A stretch of 64,000 nucleotides of DNA. It comes from Marinobacter halodurans. Lineage in GTDB: Bacteria > Pseudomonadota > Gammaproteobacteria > Pseudomonadales > Oleiphilaceae. The DNA lies in NCBI RefSeq assembly GCF_004327985.1, contig NZ_SJDL01000019.1, positions 30,762 to 94,761 of the forward strand, read 5' to 3'. Below the pieces are notes generated by a model that saw only the letters and a program-made list of their open reading frames with translations, was not told the origin of the DNA and made no database searches. A program made the position numbers and the translations under genes. Below, one piece after another: positions 33,906-43,845 of the stretch (the stretch's first letter is position 1; each line of letters opens with the position of its first letter).

Positions 33906-34997
33906 TCAGCCCTCCCGACTCTCGAAGTCGATGCGGGGATCAACCAGCACGTAGGTCAGGTCGCTGACCAGCTTCAACACGAGCCCCATCAGCGTAAAGA
34001 TGTAGAGGGTCCCGAAGATCACCGGATAGTCGCGGTTCAACGCGGCCTCGAAGCCCAGCAGTCCGAGCCCGTCCAGGGAGAAAATCACCTCAATCAGCAG
34101 CGAGCCGGTGAAGAACAGCGTGATCAGGAGCCCGGGCAGGCTGGCAATCACGATCAGCATGGCATTGCGGAACACGTGGCCATAGAGGATACGGCGATCC
34201 TCCAGGCCCTTGGCGCGGGCGGTCACCACGTACTGCTTGCCTATCTCGTCGAGGAAGGAGTTCTTGGTCAGCAGCGTCAGGGTGGCGAAGCCGCCAATCA
34301 CGTTGGCGGTGACCGGCAGCACCAGGTGCCAGAAGTAATCGCCGATCTTCTGGTACCAGGTGAGGCTGTCGAAATGGGTGGATGTCAGACCCCTGAGCGG
34401 GAACCAGTCGAGGTAGCTACCGCCGGCAAACAGGACGATGAGCAGGATCGCGAACAGAAAGCCGGGAATCGCGTAGCCGACGATGATGGCTGAACTGGTC
34501 CAGACATCGAATCGGGAACCGTCCATCACCGCCTTGCGGATCCCCAGGGGGATCGAGATCAGATAGATCACCAGCGTCGACCAGAGGCCGATCGAGATGG
34601 AGACGGGGAGCTTGTCGATAATCAGGCCGATGACGCTACTGTCACGAAAAAAACTGTCGCCGAAATTGAAGGTGGCGTAGTCCTTGAGCATCTTGAAGAA
34701 GCGTTCCACCGGCGGCTTGTCGAAGCCGTACTGCTTTTCCATCTCGGCGATGAGCTCGGGCGGAATACCCTTGGCGCCGCGGCTCTGCTGATCGCCGCTG
34801 ACCTGTCCGCTGCCGACCTCCGAGCCGCCACCGCCGCCGGCACGGGAGAGAGCGCCGCTGTCCATGCCCTGCATCTGGGCGATGAACTGTTCGATGGGGC
34901 CGCCGGGAGCGGCCTGGACGATTACGAAATTCAACAGCATGATGCCGACCAGCGTGGGGACGATCAGCAACAGACGCCTCAGGATGTAAACACCCAT
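33906..34997 (-). CDS. yejB: Peptide ABC importer permease
   Basis: YejB is the second permease of YejABEF. The 363-residue product begins [20 protein letters not shown], as expected. It has a Gly/Ser-rich periplasmic stretch near residues 51-75, which the E. coli protein also shows in less repetitive form. The EAA motif is [12 protein letters not shown] near 264-275. It follows yejA by 34 bases. Confidence 0.94.
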   Translation of the reverse strand: MGVYILRRLLLIVPTLVGIMLLNFVIVQAAPGGPIEQFIAQMQGMDSGALSRAGGGGGSEVGSGQVSGDQQSRGAKGIPPELIAEMEKQYGFDKPPVERFFKMLKDYATFNFGDSFFRDSSVIGLIIDKLPVSISIGLWSTLVIYLISIPLGIRKAVMDGSRFDVWTSSAIIVGYAIPGFLFAILLIVLFAGGSYLDWFPLRGLTSTHFDSLTWYQKIGDYFWHLVLPVTANVIGGFATLTLLTKNSFLDEIGKQYVVTARAKGLEDRRILYGHVFRNAMLIVIASLPGLLITLFFTGSLLIEVIFSLDGLGLLGFEAALNRDYPVIFGTLYIFTLMGLVLKLVSDLTYVLVDPRIDFESREG

Positions 34998-35031
34998 CAG
35001 TCAGCAGTATCCTCTTGCAGACGGGAAGGAA

Positions 35032-36822
35032 TCAGGGTTTGACCCACCAGCGGCTCAGATCGATGCCGTTCTTCGGCGTGTTGGATGGCCGCGCCAGCTT
35101 GTTCCGGTAGGCAACCCGGTCCACCGCCAGGTACCACTGCGGAATCACATAGTGCCCCCACAGCAGGACGCGGTCGAGCGCGCGGGTGCTGTCCACCAGG
35201 GCTTGTCGGTCCGGCGCTTGGATCACCTTGGCCACCAGGTCGTCGACCACCGGACTGTCGACGCCCAGGATATTGCGGGAACCGGGCTCGTTTGCATTCG
35301 CGGAATACCAGTAGTCGCGCTGTTCGTTGCCCGGGGAGTCGGATTGGGGGAAAGAGCTGACCACCATGTCGAAATCGAAGCTGCGCAGCCGCCGGATGTA
35401 TTGGCTGGTGTCCACCTGGCGCACCTCGACATCGATACCCAGCTTGGCGAGGTTGTTCTTGAATGGCAGCACGACCCGCTCGAATGTTTTCTGGGCCAGC
35501 ATGATCTCGAATTTCAGCGGTCGGCCCGATGACTTCTCCACCATCTTCCCGTTCCTGACCTCGAAGCCGGCCTCCCGCAGCAGCTTCATGGCCGTACGCA
35601 GGTTGTCGCGCAGCGTAGTGCCGCCGGTGGTCGAGGGTGGATGGTATTCCTTGTTGAACACCTCGGGAGGCAACTGGTCGCGATACGGCTCCAGCAGCTT
35701 GAGCTCCTCCCCCTGGGGCAGGCCGGAGGAGGCCAGCTCGCTGTTTTCAAAGTAGCTCTGGGTGCGGGTGTACTGGCCGTAGAACAGGTTCTGGTTGGCC
35801 CAGTTGAAGTCAAAACCATAGGCCAGGGCTTCGCGGACCTTGGGGTTGTCGAAGGGGAAGCGCCGGCTGTTCATGGCGAAGGCCTGCATGCCCACCGGGC
35901 GGCCGTGGGGGATGGCTTCCTTGACGATCCGGCCGGAAGACAGCGCATCGCCGGTATAGCCGGTGGCCCAGTTCTTGGCGGACGACTCCAGGCGGAAGTC
36001 GTAGTTGCCGGCCTTGAAGGCCTCCAGGGCAACGGTGTCGTCACTGTAGTAGTCGTAACGGATCTCGTCGAAATTGTTGCGCCCGACGTTTACGGGAAGA
36101 TCCTGTGCCCAGTAGTCCGGATTCCGCTTGTAGGTGATCGAGCGGCCGGCTTCGAACTTTTCGATGGTGTAGGGACCACTGGTCACCGGGATGGTCAGGC
36201 CGGATTCCTGGAAATCATGTTTCTCCCAGTAATGCTTGGGCAGGATCGGCATCTGGCCGAGGATCAGGGGCAGTTCGCGGTTCCGGGTGTCGCCGAAGTC
36301 AAAGCGCACGGTGAGTCTGTCCAGCACCTTCACGTCCTTGACCTCACCATAGTAGTTACGGAAGAACGGGTGTCCCTTGTCGATCAGCAGGTGGAAGGTG
36401 TACGCCACATCCTCGGCGGTAATGGGCTGGCCATCGGAAAAGCGGGCCTCGGGACGGATATGGAACGTGACGTAGGACCGGTCTTCCGGCGTCTCCAGCG
36501 ATTCGGCGATCAGGCCGTACATGGTGAAGGGCTCGTCGGCGGACTCGGTCAACAGGCTGTCGTAGGCGTAGGTCTGGAGCCCGGCAGCCGACACACCCTT
36601 GAGCACGAACGGGTTGAGGGAGTCATAGCCGTTGGCGACGATGCTTAGCCGTAGCGTGCCGCCTTTGGGAGCGTCCGGGTTGACGTAATCGAAATGCTTG
36701 AAGTCGGGGCTGTATTTCGGGGCGCCGTGCATGGCGAGTCCGTGCACGGCTTCCGCGGCGTGCAGGGCCGTGCCGGTCAACAGTAGGAACAGGGTAATGA
36801 CGGTCTGAGAAAATCTGATCAT
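35032..36822 (-). CDS. yejA: Peptide ABC importer, periplasmic binding protein
   Basis: YejA is the family 5 solute-binding protein that delivers oligopeptides to YejBE. The 596-residue product has a signal peptide (about 1-22, ending ALHA). It also has the family signature region in which the DAPKGGTLRLS segment opens the mature domain. It is first in the minus-strand yejABEF operon. A 51-base gap separates it from mltD upstream. Confidence 0.94.
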   Translation of the reverse strand: MIRFSQTVITLFLLLTGTALHAAEAVHGLAMHGAPKYSPDFKHFDYVNPDAPKGGTLRLSIVANGYDSLNPFVLKGVSAAGLQTYAYDSLLTESADEPFTMYGLIAESLETPEDRSYVTFHIRPEARFSDGQPITAEDVAYTFHLLIDKGHPFFRNYYGEVKDVKVLDRLTVRFDFGDTRNRELPLILGQMPILPKHYWEKHDFQESGLTIPVTSGPYTIEKFEAGRSITYKRNPDYWAQDLPVNVGRNNFDEIRYDYYSDDTVALEAFKAGNYDFRLESSAKNWATGYTGDALSSGRIVKEAIPHGRPVGMQAFAMNSRRFPFDNPKVREALAYGFDFNWANQNLFYGQYTRTQSYFENSELASSGLPQGEELKLLEPYRDQLPPEVFNKEYHPPSTTGGTTLRDNLRTAMKLLREAGFEVRNGKMVEKSSGRPLKFEIMLAQKTFERVVLPFKNNLAKLGIDVEVRQVDTSQYIRRLRSFDFDMVVSSFPQSDSPGNEQRDYWYSANANEPGSRNILGVDSPVVDDLVAKVIQAPDRQALVDSTRALDRVLLWGHYVIPQWYLAVDRVAYRNKLARPSNTPKNGIDLSRWWVKP

Positions 36823-36873
36823 GGATTCCGCTCTTTTTCGTTCGGACTGACCGTCACATCAATGTGTTAGCGG

Positions 36874-38598
36874 TCAGGGACTTCGGCGAATATCGACGTA
36901 GAGTACCAGACTTTGTCCGGGCTGGAGATAATTGTTGACGTTGAGGCTGTTCCAGCTTGCGATGTCCCTCACGTTTACGTTGAAGCGGCCGGCGATGCGC
37001 GCCAGGGAGTCGCCTTTACGCACGCGATAGCCCACCTTGCGAACCATCTCGGAAGGACTGCGGCGACCGGCCATGGCCAGCTGCTGTACATCCGGATCCT
37101 TGGACCAGATCACCAGGCGCTTTCCCGGAATCAGCGGATCGCCCGGCGCCATGCCATTCCAGCGGGCCAACTGGCGAACGCTGACGTTGTTGTCTCGCGC
37201 GATATCCCAGAAAGTGTCCCCCCTTTGAACGGTATGCTCGACCCGAGTTCCTTTGGCGTTGCGGTTGATCGAGGCCTGTCTGTCCTTGAGGCGTTCGCTG
37301 GCGCTCAGGGCGTAGCTGGCATTGCCCTTGGTCGAGGTGGGGATCAGCAGGCGCTGATCGACGCGAATCAGGTTCGAGCGCAGGTGGTTCACCTGCTTGA
37401 TGACATCCGGTGTCGTGCCGAAGTTATGGGCGATCTTGATCAGGCTGTCGCCGCTGCGGACCTTATAGTTTTTCCAGGATACCCGGTCGGATGGATCCAG
37501 GCCGGCGAGTCCTTCGCGGAACTGCTCGGCGTTGTCGGCTGGCACCAGCAGGCGATGCGGTCCTTCGGGGGAGGTCGCCCAGCGATTGTAGGCCGGGTTC
37601 AACAGGTAGATTTCCTCGATGTCGACACCGGCGAGGTTGGCCGCCTGGGCCAGGTCAATCTGGGAGCCGGTATCCACCACCTTGAAGTAGGGCTCGTCGG
37701 GAATCGGCGGCAGGGTCACGCCATAGGCTTGCGGATCGTCGATGATCTTGGCGATGGCGATCAGCTTGGGCACATAGGCCCGGGTTTCCCGGGGCAGGTT
37801 CAGGGCCCAGTAGTCGGTGGGCAGGCCCCGGGCCTTGTTGTGGCGGATGGCGCGCATGACGGTGCCGGCGCCGCTGTTGTAGGACGCCAGGGCCAGCATG
37901 TAGTCGCCGTCGAAGCGATCGGCGAGGGCGTCCAGGTATTCCAGGGCCCCGGCGGTGGCATCGATCACATCCCGGCGCTGGTCGTGCCACCAGCTCTGGT
38001 TCAGGCCATAGACCCGGCCGGTGGACGGGATGAACTGCCACAGACCGGCGGCACGGCCGTGGGAATAGGCAAACGGATCGTAGGCGCTTTCGACGACCGG
38101 CAACAGGGCGTATTCGCCAGGCAGTCCCCGGTCTTCGGTCTGCTTGAGGATGTAGTAGAGATAGCGGCGTGCGCGTTTGGCAACCCGGTCGATGTAGCGC
38201 GGATGGCTGGCGTACCAGCGCAGCTGCTGCTCAATGCGCTCGTTGTCCAGCGTCAGGTCCATGCCGAACCGCTGGCGCAGATGGCTCCACAGGTCGTGGG
38301 TGACGTCATCGCCGGCCACATTGTTTTCAGTCGGTTGCTCCAGCCTCTCGCGGGCGCGGGCCGCCTGGGATTTCAGGGAGGGCTCGATGGAATCATCCAG
38401 GTCGGTGGTGTCGTCCTGGGAGGCGTGGCCCTCGACGGATGCCTGCAATTCATCGTCCCCGGCGGGCACCGAGACGTGTTCGGATTCCAGCAGATCGCTT
38501 TCGCTGAGGGAATCGCTATCGCCCTTGCCGGTGAAGGTCTGACAGCCACTGAGGAGGGTGGCGAAAAGCAGGGCGGTGGTTATTCTTGCTGTGTTCAT
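36874..38598 (-). CDS. mltD: Membrane-bound lytic murein transglycosylase D
   Basis: MltD cleaves glycan strands in peptidoglycan from the outer membrane. Starting at 38598 (574 residues), it has a lipobox LSGC with Cys19. The SLT domain has its catalytic glutamate near 170 (VVESAYDPFAYSHGRAAGLWQF). Three C-terminal LysM repeats (YKVRSGDSL, HTVQRGDTF, YRVRKGDSL) bind glycan. Placement next to gloB is typical of gammaproteobacteria. Confidence 0.96.
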   Translation of the reverse strand: MNTARITTALLFATLLSGCQTFTGKGDSDSLSESDLLESEHVSVPAGDDELQASVEGHASQDDTTDLDDSIEPSLKSQAARARERLEQPTENNVAGDDVTHDLWSHLRQRFGMDLTLDNERIEQQLRWYASHPRYIDRVAKRARRYLYYILKQTEDRGLPGEYALLPVVESAYDPFAYSHGRAAGLWQFIPSTGRVYGLNQSWWHDQRRDVIDATAGALEYLDALADRFDGDYMLALASYNSGAGTVMRAIRHNKARGLPTDYWALNLPRETRAYVPKLIAIAKIIDDPQAYGVTLPPIPDEPYFKVVDTGSQIDLAQAANLAGVDIEEIYLLNPAYNRWATSPEGPHRLLVPADNAEQFREGLAGLDPSDRVSWKNYKVRSGDSLIKIAHNFGTTPDVIKQVNHLRSNLIRVDQRLLIPTSTKGNASYALSASERLKDRQASINRNAKGTRVEHTVQRGDTFWDIARDNNVSVRQLARWNGMAPGDPLIPGKRLVIWSKDPDVQQLAMAGRRSPSEMVRKVGYRVRKGDSLARIAGRFNVNVRDIASWNSLNVNNYLQPGQSLVLYVDIRRSP

Positions 38599-38695
38599 AA
38601 ATGGTCCGAAATAGGGGCTGACGGGCTCAAAAAAACGTCCCACAAAAAAGAGTGACGCGCCCGTCAAGCGGCGGAAAGCTTCGCTGGATTCTATG

Positions 38696-38713
38696 AAAAC
38701 CCCTTTCAGGGGG
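38696..38713 (-). terminator. Small terminator-like hairpin after gloB
   Basis: Read on the minus strand, CCCC-TGAAA-GGGG is followed by TTTT. The stem is short, but its position between gloB and mltD fits a weak intrinsic terminator. Confidence 0.4.
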
Positions 38714-38769
38714 TCAAGAAAGCGCTTATTACGTTAACGTCAGATCGTGTAACGACTTTTGTCGGAACG

Positions 38770-39570
38770 CTACCCCCTGAACGTATCTTTCGCCTTGCGC
38801 ACCTGCGCAAAGACCCGATCCTCCCCGACAAGTGCCGGGTCCACTTCGATCCGGCGTTGATCGACCGCCCTGGCGACGGCCGGATCATCCCACCGCAGGA
38901 AGGGGTTCAGCGCCAGTTCCTCTTCCAGGGTGGTGGGCAGGGTGGGTTCCTGGTTTTCCCGTTTCTGCCTGCAGGCGATCTCGAAGCCCTCCAGGGCGCT
39001 GTCGTCGGGCAGCAGGTCGCGGCTGAAGCGCAGGTTGGCCAGGGTGTACTCGTGGGCGCAGTAGACCCGGGTATTGGCGGGCAGGGCGCGCAGTTTTGCC
39101 AGCGAATGGCGCATCTGGGCGGGCTGGCCCTCGAACAGGCGGCCACAGCCGCAGGCAAACAGGGTATCGCCGCAGAACAGGGCCGGGGCATTGTCGATGT
39201 CGGTCTGGGCGGTATGGTAGGCAATGTGGTCCAGGGTGTGTCCCGGTACGGTCAGCACCTGGAACGTCAGGCCGTGCCACTGAACGGTATCGCCCTCGGA
39301 GACAGGCATCCTGCTGCCCTTGAACGGTGAATCGGCGGGGCCGTAGATGTCCGGCTGGAAGGCCGCATCCAGCTCCTTGACGCCACCCACATGGTCAGGG
39401 TGGTGATGCGTGACCAGGATCGTGTCCAGCTTGAGGTTTCGTGATGTCAGGAACTGGATCACAGGCTCCGCCTGACCGGGATCAACGACCGCGGCGGTAT
39501 GACTGGCGTCATCGATGATGCACCAGATGTAGTTGTCACTGAAGGCCGGAATCGGAACGATGGAAAACAT
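38770..39570 (-). CDS. gloB: Hydroxyacylglutathione hydrolase (glyoxalase II)
   Basis: GloB hydrolyses S-lactoylglutathione to lactate, finishing methylglyoxal detoxification. The product has 266 residues from the ATG at 39570. It has the metallo-beta-lactamase zinc motif THHHPDHVGG near 52-61, further metal ligands in GHTLDHIAY and FCGDTLF, and the C-terminal glyoxalase II helices. It is divergent from the methyltransferase gene. The gloB-methyltransferase-rnhA-dnaQ arrangement matches E. coli. Confidence 0.96.
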   Translation of the reverse strand: MFSIVPIPAFSDNYIWCIIDDASHTAAVVDPGQAEPVIQFLTSRNLKLDTILVTHHHPDHVGGVKELDAAFQPDIYGPADSPFKGSRMPVSEGDTVQWHGLTFQVLTVPGHTLDHIAYHTAQTDIDNAPALFCGDTLFACGCGRLFEGQPAQMRHSLAKLRALPANTRVYCAHEYTLANLRFSRDLLPDDSALEGFEIACRQKRENQEPTLPTTLEEELALNPFLRWDDPAVARAVDQRRIEVDPALVGEDRVFAQVRKAKDTFRG

Positions 39571-39691
39571 GGCAATCTTCGGCTGCGGTCGGTGGATGTA
39601 GACTGCTATGATAAGGGATTGCGGCAGATGGCCCAAATCCACAATCGCGGGTTGAGGAAGGAGTCGGCACTCACGCCGGGCTGGACACACG

Positions 39692-40474
39692 ATGGTCGGA
39701 ACGAGCGAACGGGACTATACGTCACAGCGGGATGCCTTCGAGGGCTGGTTCCAGAGCCCGCTCGGCCGTGCGCTGCTGGCGGATCAGCAGGTTCAGGTCG
39801 GTCAGGTGGTTGAGTCGCTGACAGGCGCCCATCAGTTACTGGTCAGCATCAGTCATCGATTGCCGCTGGCCACGTCGTCCGATTTCAGCCACCGGATGAT
39901 GACGACGCCCTATTGGTCGGCTCATCTGCCCGATGGCACGGTCGTGTGCGATGCCGATGAACTGCCGTTCCCCAACGACTCCATGGATCTGGTGATCCTG
40001 CACCACACCCACGACTTTTCGGATCAGCCTCACCAGGTGGTCCGTGAAGCGGCAAGGGTTTTGCGCAGCAGTGGTTGCCTGGTGGTGATCGGTTTCAACC
40101 CATTCAGCCTGTGGGGGCTGCGCAAGCTGGTTTCCCGGCACCAGCAACCGCCCTGGAGTGGCCGCTTTGTCTCGTCGAGCCGGATGGAAGACTGGCTTAG
40201 CCTGTTGCAGTTCAAGGTGGAGGAGGTTTCCTCGCACTTTTACCGGCCGCCCATCAGTCGCGTAAGGGCCCTGCAGAGGCTGATGCTGATCGAAAAGCTG
40301 GGAGAGCGGTTGCATCTTCCCGCCGGCGCCTATTACTGTATCCGCGCCGAAAAGCGGGTGCCCGCGCGTACGGCAAAACGGATTCGCTGGCGCAAGCCCA
40401 AACCCGTGGTCATTCCGCTGGCGGGCGCGATGGGATCATCCGGCGTTTCCCGTCGACAGGAACATCATCGATAA
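39692..40474 (+). CDS. SAM-dependent methyltransferase (YafS-like)
   Basis: This is a class I methyltransferase of unknown substrate. The 260-residue product has the post-motif region DADELPFPNDSMDLVILHHTHDF and the LRSSGCLVVIGFNPFSLWGLR strand-turn typical of the Methyltransf_11 fold. The glycine-rich SAM loop is not obvious; the N-terminal part (LATSSDF) is degenerate. A basic tail ends the protein. It matches yafS, the gene lying between gloB and rnhA in enterobacteria, by position and length. Confidence 0.85.
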   Translation: MVGTSERDYTSQRDAFEGWFQSPLGRALLADQQVQVGQVVESLTGAHQLLVSISHRLPLATSSDFSHRMMTTPYWSAHLPDGTVVCDADELPFPNDSMDLVILHHTHDFSDQPHQVVREAARVLRSSGCLVVIGFNPFSLWGLRKLVSRHQQPPWSGRFVSSSRMEDWLSLLQFKVEEVSSHFYRPPISRVRALQRLMLIEKLGERLHLPAGAYYCIRAEKRVPARTAKRIRWRKPKPVVIPLAGAMGSSGVSRRQEHHR

Positions 40475-40511
40475 TCCCCGTCTTTGAATCAGGAAAGGTA
40501 GTCTGGCTGTC

Positions 40512-40949
40512 ATGACAAAACGAGTAGTGCTCTATACCGACGGAGCCTGTAAAGGAAACCCGGGCCCTGGCGGTTGGGGGGCAGTACTGAGTTACGGGGG
40601 CGCGGAGCGGGAGCTCCACGGCGGGGAAAAGGAAACCACCAACAACCGCATGGAACTGATGGCCGCCATCCAGGGCCTGAAGGCGCTTAAACGCCAATGC
40701 CAGGTCGACCTCTATACGGATTCCCAGTATGTGCGTAAAGGCATCACTGAGTGGATGGCCAACTGGAAGAAGAACGGTTGGAAGACGGCCGCCCGTAAGC
40801 CGGTGAAGAACGCCGACCTCTGGCGTGCGCTGGACGAACTGGTGGAATCCCACGACATCAGGTGGCACTGGGTCAAGGGCCACGCCGGAGTTCCCGGGAA
40901 CGAGCGTGCCGATCGACTGGCCAATAAAGGCGTTGAAGAGCTGGCCTGA
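40512..40949 (+). CDS. rnhA: Ribonuclease HI
   Basis: RNase HI removes RNA from RNA-DNA hybrids. The 145-residue product has the carboxylates in [23 protein letters not shown] and YTDSQYV, plus the late histidine loop [15 protein letters not shown]. It lies 37 bases after the methyltransferase and 51 bases before dnaQ, the conserved rnhA-dnaQ pair. Confidence 0.98.
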   Translation: MTKRVVLYTDGACKGNPGPGGWGAVLSYGGAERELHGGEKETTNNRMELMAAIQGLKALKRQCQVDLYTDSQYVRKGITEWMANWKKNGWKTAARKPVKNADLWRALDELVESHDIRWHWVKGHAGVPGNERADRLANKGVEELA

Positions 40950-41000
40950 TCAGTCTGATTCATCGAAAGATTATTGACGTTTCAACCATTGGAGTCATCC

Positions 41001-41738
41001 ATGCGCCAGATCGTACTGGATACGGAAACCACGGGTATTGATCCCGAGCAGGGCCATCGCATCATCGAGATCGGCTGTGTTGAACTGATGGAGCGCCAAC
41101 TCACCGGGCGGCACTATCACGTTTACATCAATCCCCAGCGGGAAGTGGAAGCCGAGGCCATGGCCGTTCACGGCATCACCAACGAGTTTCTCGCTGACAA
41201 GCCGCTGTTCCGCGACATCGCCACTGAATTCTTTGAATTCATCAAGGGCGCGGAACTGGTCATCCACAACGCCGCGTTCGACGTCGGCTTCATCAACCAT
41301 GAATTCCGTCAGCTGGGCACCGGCTGGAAGGTCGAGGACCATTGCGGCGTGGTTGACTCCCTGGCGATTGCCCGGAAGAAGCATCCCGGCCAGAAGAACA
41401 ACCTCGACGCGTTGTGCAAGCGTTACGGTGTGGACAACAGCAATCGGGAACTGCATGGCGCCTTGCTGGACGCCGAGATCCTGGCCGATGTGTTCCTGCT
41501 GCTGACCGGTGGGCAGACGGCACTGTCCCTCGACGCCAATGGCGGCGACAGTGATCAGTCGGTTGGCGGCATCCGCCGCCTTTCGGCAGAGCGCCGCAGG
41601 ACCCGGGTCATCCGGGCGACGGATGAAGAGGCCGGGGCCCATGAGGCCCTGATTGAGGTGGTCGCCAAGGCCGGTGGCGAGGCCCTGTGGACCCGACTGG
41701 CGTCCGAAACCGGGAGCGGCCCGTCCGCCGGGGAATAA
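41001..41738 (+). CDS. dnaQ: DNA polymerase III epsilon subunit (3'-5' proofreading exonuclease)
   Basis: DnaQ proofreads within the Pol III core. From the ATG at 41001, with GGAG six bases upstream, it has 245 residues. Exonuclease motifs are LDTETTGID (ExoI), HNAAFDVGFIN (ExoII) and HGALLDAEILADVF (ExoIII). The C-terminal tail, which contacts the alpha subunit, is longer and more charged than the core. A TTG at 40974 is less likely as start. Confidence 0.97.
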   Translation: MRQIVLDTETTGIDPEQGHRIIEIGCVELMERQLTGRHYHVYINPQREVEAEAMAVHGITNEFLADKPLFRDIATEFFEFIKGAELVIHNAAFDVGFINHEFRQLGTGWKVEDHCGVVDSLAIARKKHPGQKNNLDALCKRYGVDNSNRELHGALLDAEILADVFLLLTGGQTALSLDANGGDSDQSVGGIRRLSAERRRTRVIRATDEEAGAHEALIEVVAKAGGEALWTRLASETGSGPSAGE

Positions 41739-42050
41739 CGAGCCTGCAAAAACCAGAAAAATAAGTACACAAGGCCTTTCTTGAGGTACTTGAGTTTTGT
41801 GTTATAAGTAAATGCTAATTCGGCTATTTTTCCGCGTGCGCTCGCTTTAGAGGAAGCTCCAACAATGGGTGTACGAGCGCAACAGGATGAAGGCGCGGGT
41901 CAGTACTTCCGGACGACTGGCCTGCCTGTGTCTGATACCGCCGCACAATGATTGCCACGGGTGGTGCCGGTTCGCCGGTCAGAGTCGTCACCTGATTGCT
42001 CGGCAGGGGAAGCGGTACTCTCCGCATTTGCATATGGGAAGCGTCAATTT
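41739..42050. other. Intergenic dnaQ to ChpA-like gene
   Basis: This 312-base gap has an AT-rich stretch with a promoter-like pair at 41781-41808. No convincing small gene is seen. The coding-looking extension upstream of 42051 lacks family features. Confidence 0.6.
41781..41808 (+). promoter_or_regulatory. Putative sigma70 promoter for the ChpA-like gene
   Basis: TTGAGG (41781-41786) and TATAAG (41803-41808) are separated by 16 bases in an AT-rich patch about 240 bases before the gene. This suggests independent transcription with a long leader. Confidence 0.4.
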
Positions 42051-43757
42051 ATGGTTCAATCGTCACTCGCGACGAAATCTCAGTCGTTTGATCTGGTCAA
42101 GAACGAAATCGAACAGACCATCAAACAGGCTGAGAGCAGCCTCGAACGCTTTCAGGAGAACCGCGAGAGTGGCGAGGATCTCCAGAACTGTGTCGATTTC
42201 CTGAACCAGTTACGTGGTATTTTCGTTCTCGTGGAACTGCGGGGCGGCACACTGTTGTGCCAGGAAGCCGTGGCGGTGGCCAACGACGTTCCCGTCGGTG
42301 CCAACGACGACAAGAACAATCTGCTGGCAGCGCTCAGCAGTGCCCTGTTTATCCTGCGACGCTATGTCGAGTACTACCAGCAGCAACGTGCCGACCACCC
42401 TGAGCTGCTGCTACCCATCACCAATGACCTGCGCGTCGCCCGTGGTGAGAAACCGTTCCCTGAATCCTGTTTCTTTGAAGTCGATGCCCGTAAACGGCCG
42501 GACTTCTGCGCCAGCCTGGCGCTCAATCCTCTGGGCGGCGACGAGTCCGAATTCGATATCCATGCCCGCCGAATGCGACTGATGTACCAGATCGGCCTGC
42601 TGGGTGCGCTGCGGGAGCGCAATGAGCGGATCAATCGCAAGCTGATTGCGCGGGCGGCGAAAGGCTTTGCGCGCCTGTGCAAAGGTGCACCGATGGGCCA
42701 GTTGTGGTGCCTGCTGGCAGTCGTCGCCGATACCATGCAGGACCGGGATATGGGGTTCGGCAAGTCCCGCAAGCGGCTGTTCATGCGGATTGAGAAGTAC
42801 ACCCGTGAGATCGTCTACATCGGCAAGGTCGCGATTGCCAAGGACGCTCCGGACTCGTTGTTCAAGGAACTGGTTTACATCCTGTATCGCAGCGGCAGCG
42901 CCAACCCGGAAGTGTCCCAGATCCTGCAGGCCTACGGCATAACGCCGACCGAGTTCCCGGAAAACATCCTGGAGTCTCACCGCAAGCGGCTCTATGGTCC
43001 GGGCACCGATGTCCTGAAGTCCCTGTCCAACGCGTTGCAGGAGGAGCTCAATCAGCTCAAGGACAAGGTGGATATCATTGAACGGGGCATCGAGCCGGAC
43101 CTGAACGAGCTGGCCTCGATCGCCAGTTCGCTGGACCAGTTGGCAGCCACGCTGTCTGTATTGGACCTCACCAAGCTCGCCGACCTGTCCCGTAAAGAGG
43201 CGGCCCAACTGCGTCGCTGGCATGCCGAGAACCGCCTGCCGGAGGACGACGAGCTCTACAATCTGGCCAATGCGGTCCTGAGTATCGAGGACGCCGCCCT
43301 GCAGATGGTACAGCGGGGTATCACCCAGGAAACCGACACGCTTGCCGTTGTGCCGGCCAGCCGTCAGGAATCCACCTACCTGCGTGAGGCCTACATCGTT
43401 GTCGCCGACGAGGCGAGGGCGGCGCTGACCCTCGCCAAGCGGGCTATCACCGCATTCATCGAGTCTGATTACGACAAGCTGCACCTGGCCAACGTGCCGG
43501 CGACGCTGCGCAGTATCTGGGGCGGTTTCATGATGCTGGAAGACCGGGACGGTGCCGGCGTGCTCGCCCGCATTGCCGACTCGATCCAGACCCGCCTGCT
43601 CGATGCCCGCGAGGCGCCACCGGCCACGGTCCTGGAAGCACTGGCCGATGCCCTGACTTCTCTGGAATACTATATCGAAAGTATCGGAACCCGCGATGAG
43701 CGCAACCCGGATCTGCTCAAACTCGCAGAATCCTCGTTGACGGATGTCGGTTTGTAA
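42051..43757 (+). CDS. Stand-alone ChpA N-terminal-like (Hpt-type) protein
   Basis: The 568-residue product resembles the N-terminal region of ChpA, the chemosensory kinase of type IV pilus systems. Shared features are an early LVKNEIEQTIKQAESSLERF helix, the FLNQLRGIFVLVELRGG segment and LLLPITNDLRVARGE. No receiver, CheA kinase or CheW domain follows, so it is not a full kinase. It is almost all helical and soluble. A phosphorelay or regulatory role alongside pilus control is inferred. The start at 42051 is chosen because the extension back to 41952 lacks similarity. Confidence 0.6.
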   Translation: MVQSSLATKSQSFDLVKNEIEQTIKQAESSLERFQENRESGEDLQNCVDFLNQLRGIFVLVELRGGTLLCQEAVAVANDVPVGANDDKNNLLAALSSALFILRRYVEYYQQQRADHPELLLPITNDLRVARGEKPFPESCFFEVDARKRPDFCASLALNPLGGDESEFDIHARRMRLMYQIGLLGALRERNERINRKLIARAAKGFARLCKGAPMGQLWCLLAVVADTMQDRDMGFGKSRKRLFMRIEKYTREIVYIGKVAIAKDAPDSLFKELVYILYRSGSANPEVSQILQAYGITPTEFPENILESHRKRLYGPGTDVLKSLSNALQEELNQLKDKVDIIERGIEPDLNELASIASSLDQLAATLSVLDLTKLADLSRKEAAQLRRWHAENRLPEDDELYNLANAVLSIEDAALQMVQRGITQETDTLAVVPASRQESTYLREAYIVVADEARAALTLAKRAITAFIESDYDKLHLANVPATLRSIWGGFMMLEDRDGAGVLARIADSIQTRLLDAREAPPATVLEALADALTSLEYYIESIGTRDERNPDLLKLAESSLTDVGL

Positions 43758-43845
43758 CGACCCTCGGTAAGGCATCAGCGGCAGTTGGCTGACCGCCGGG
43801 GAGCGGATCAGGTCATCGCGGCCCTCGACCACAAGAGTGCCCTCT

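Noticed and set aside
36913..38655. A 580-residue open frame on the plus strand
   Set aside because: It is antisense to mltD, whose LysM and transglycosylase motifs are clear.
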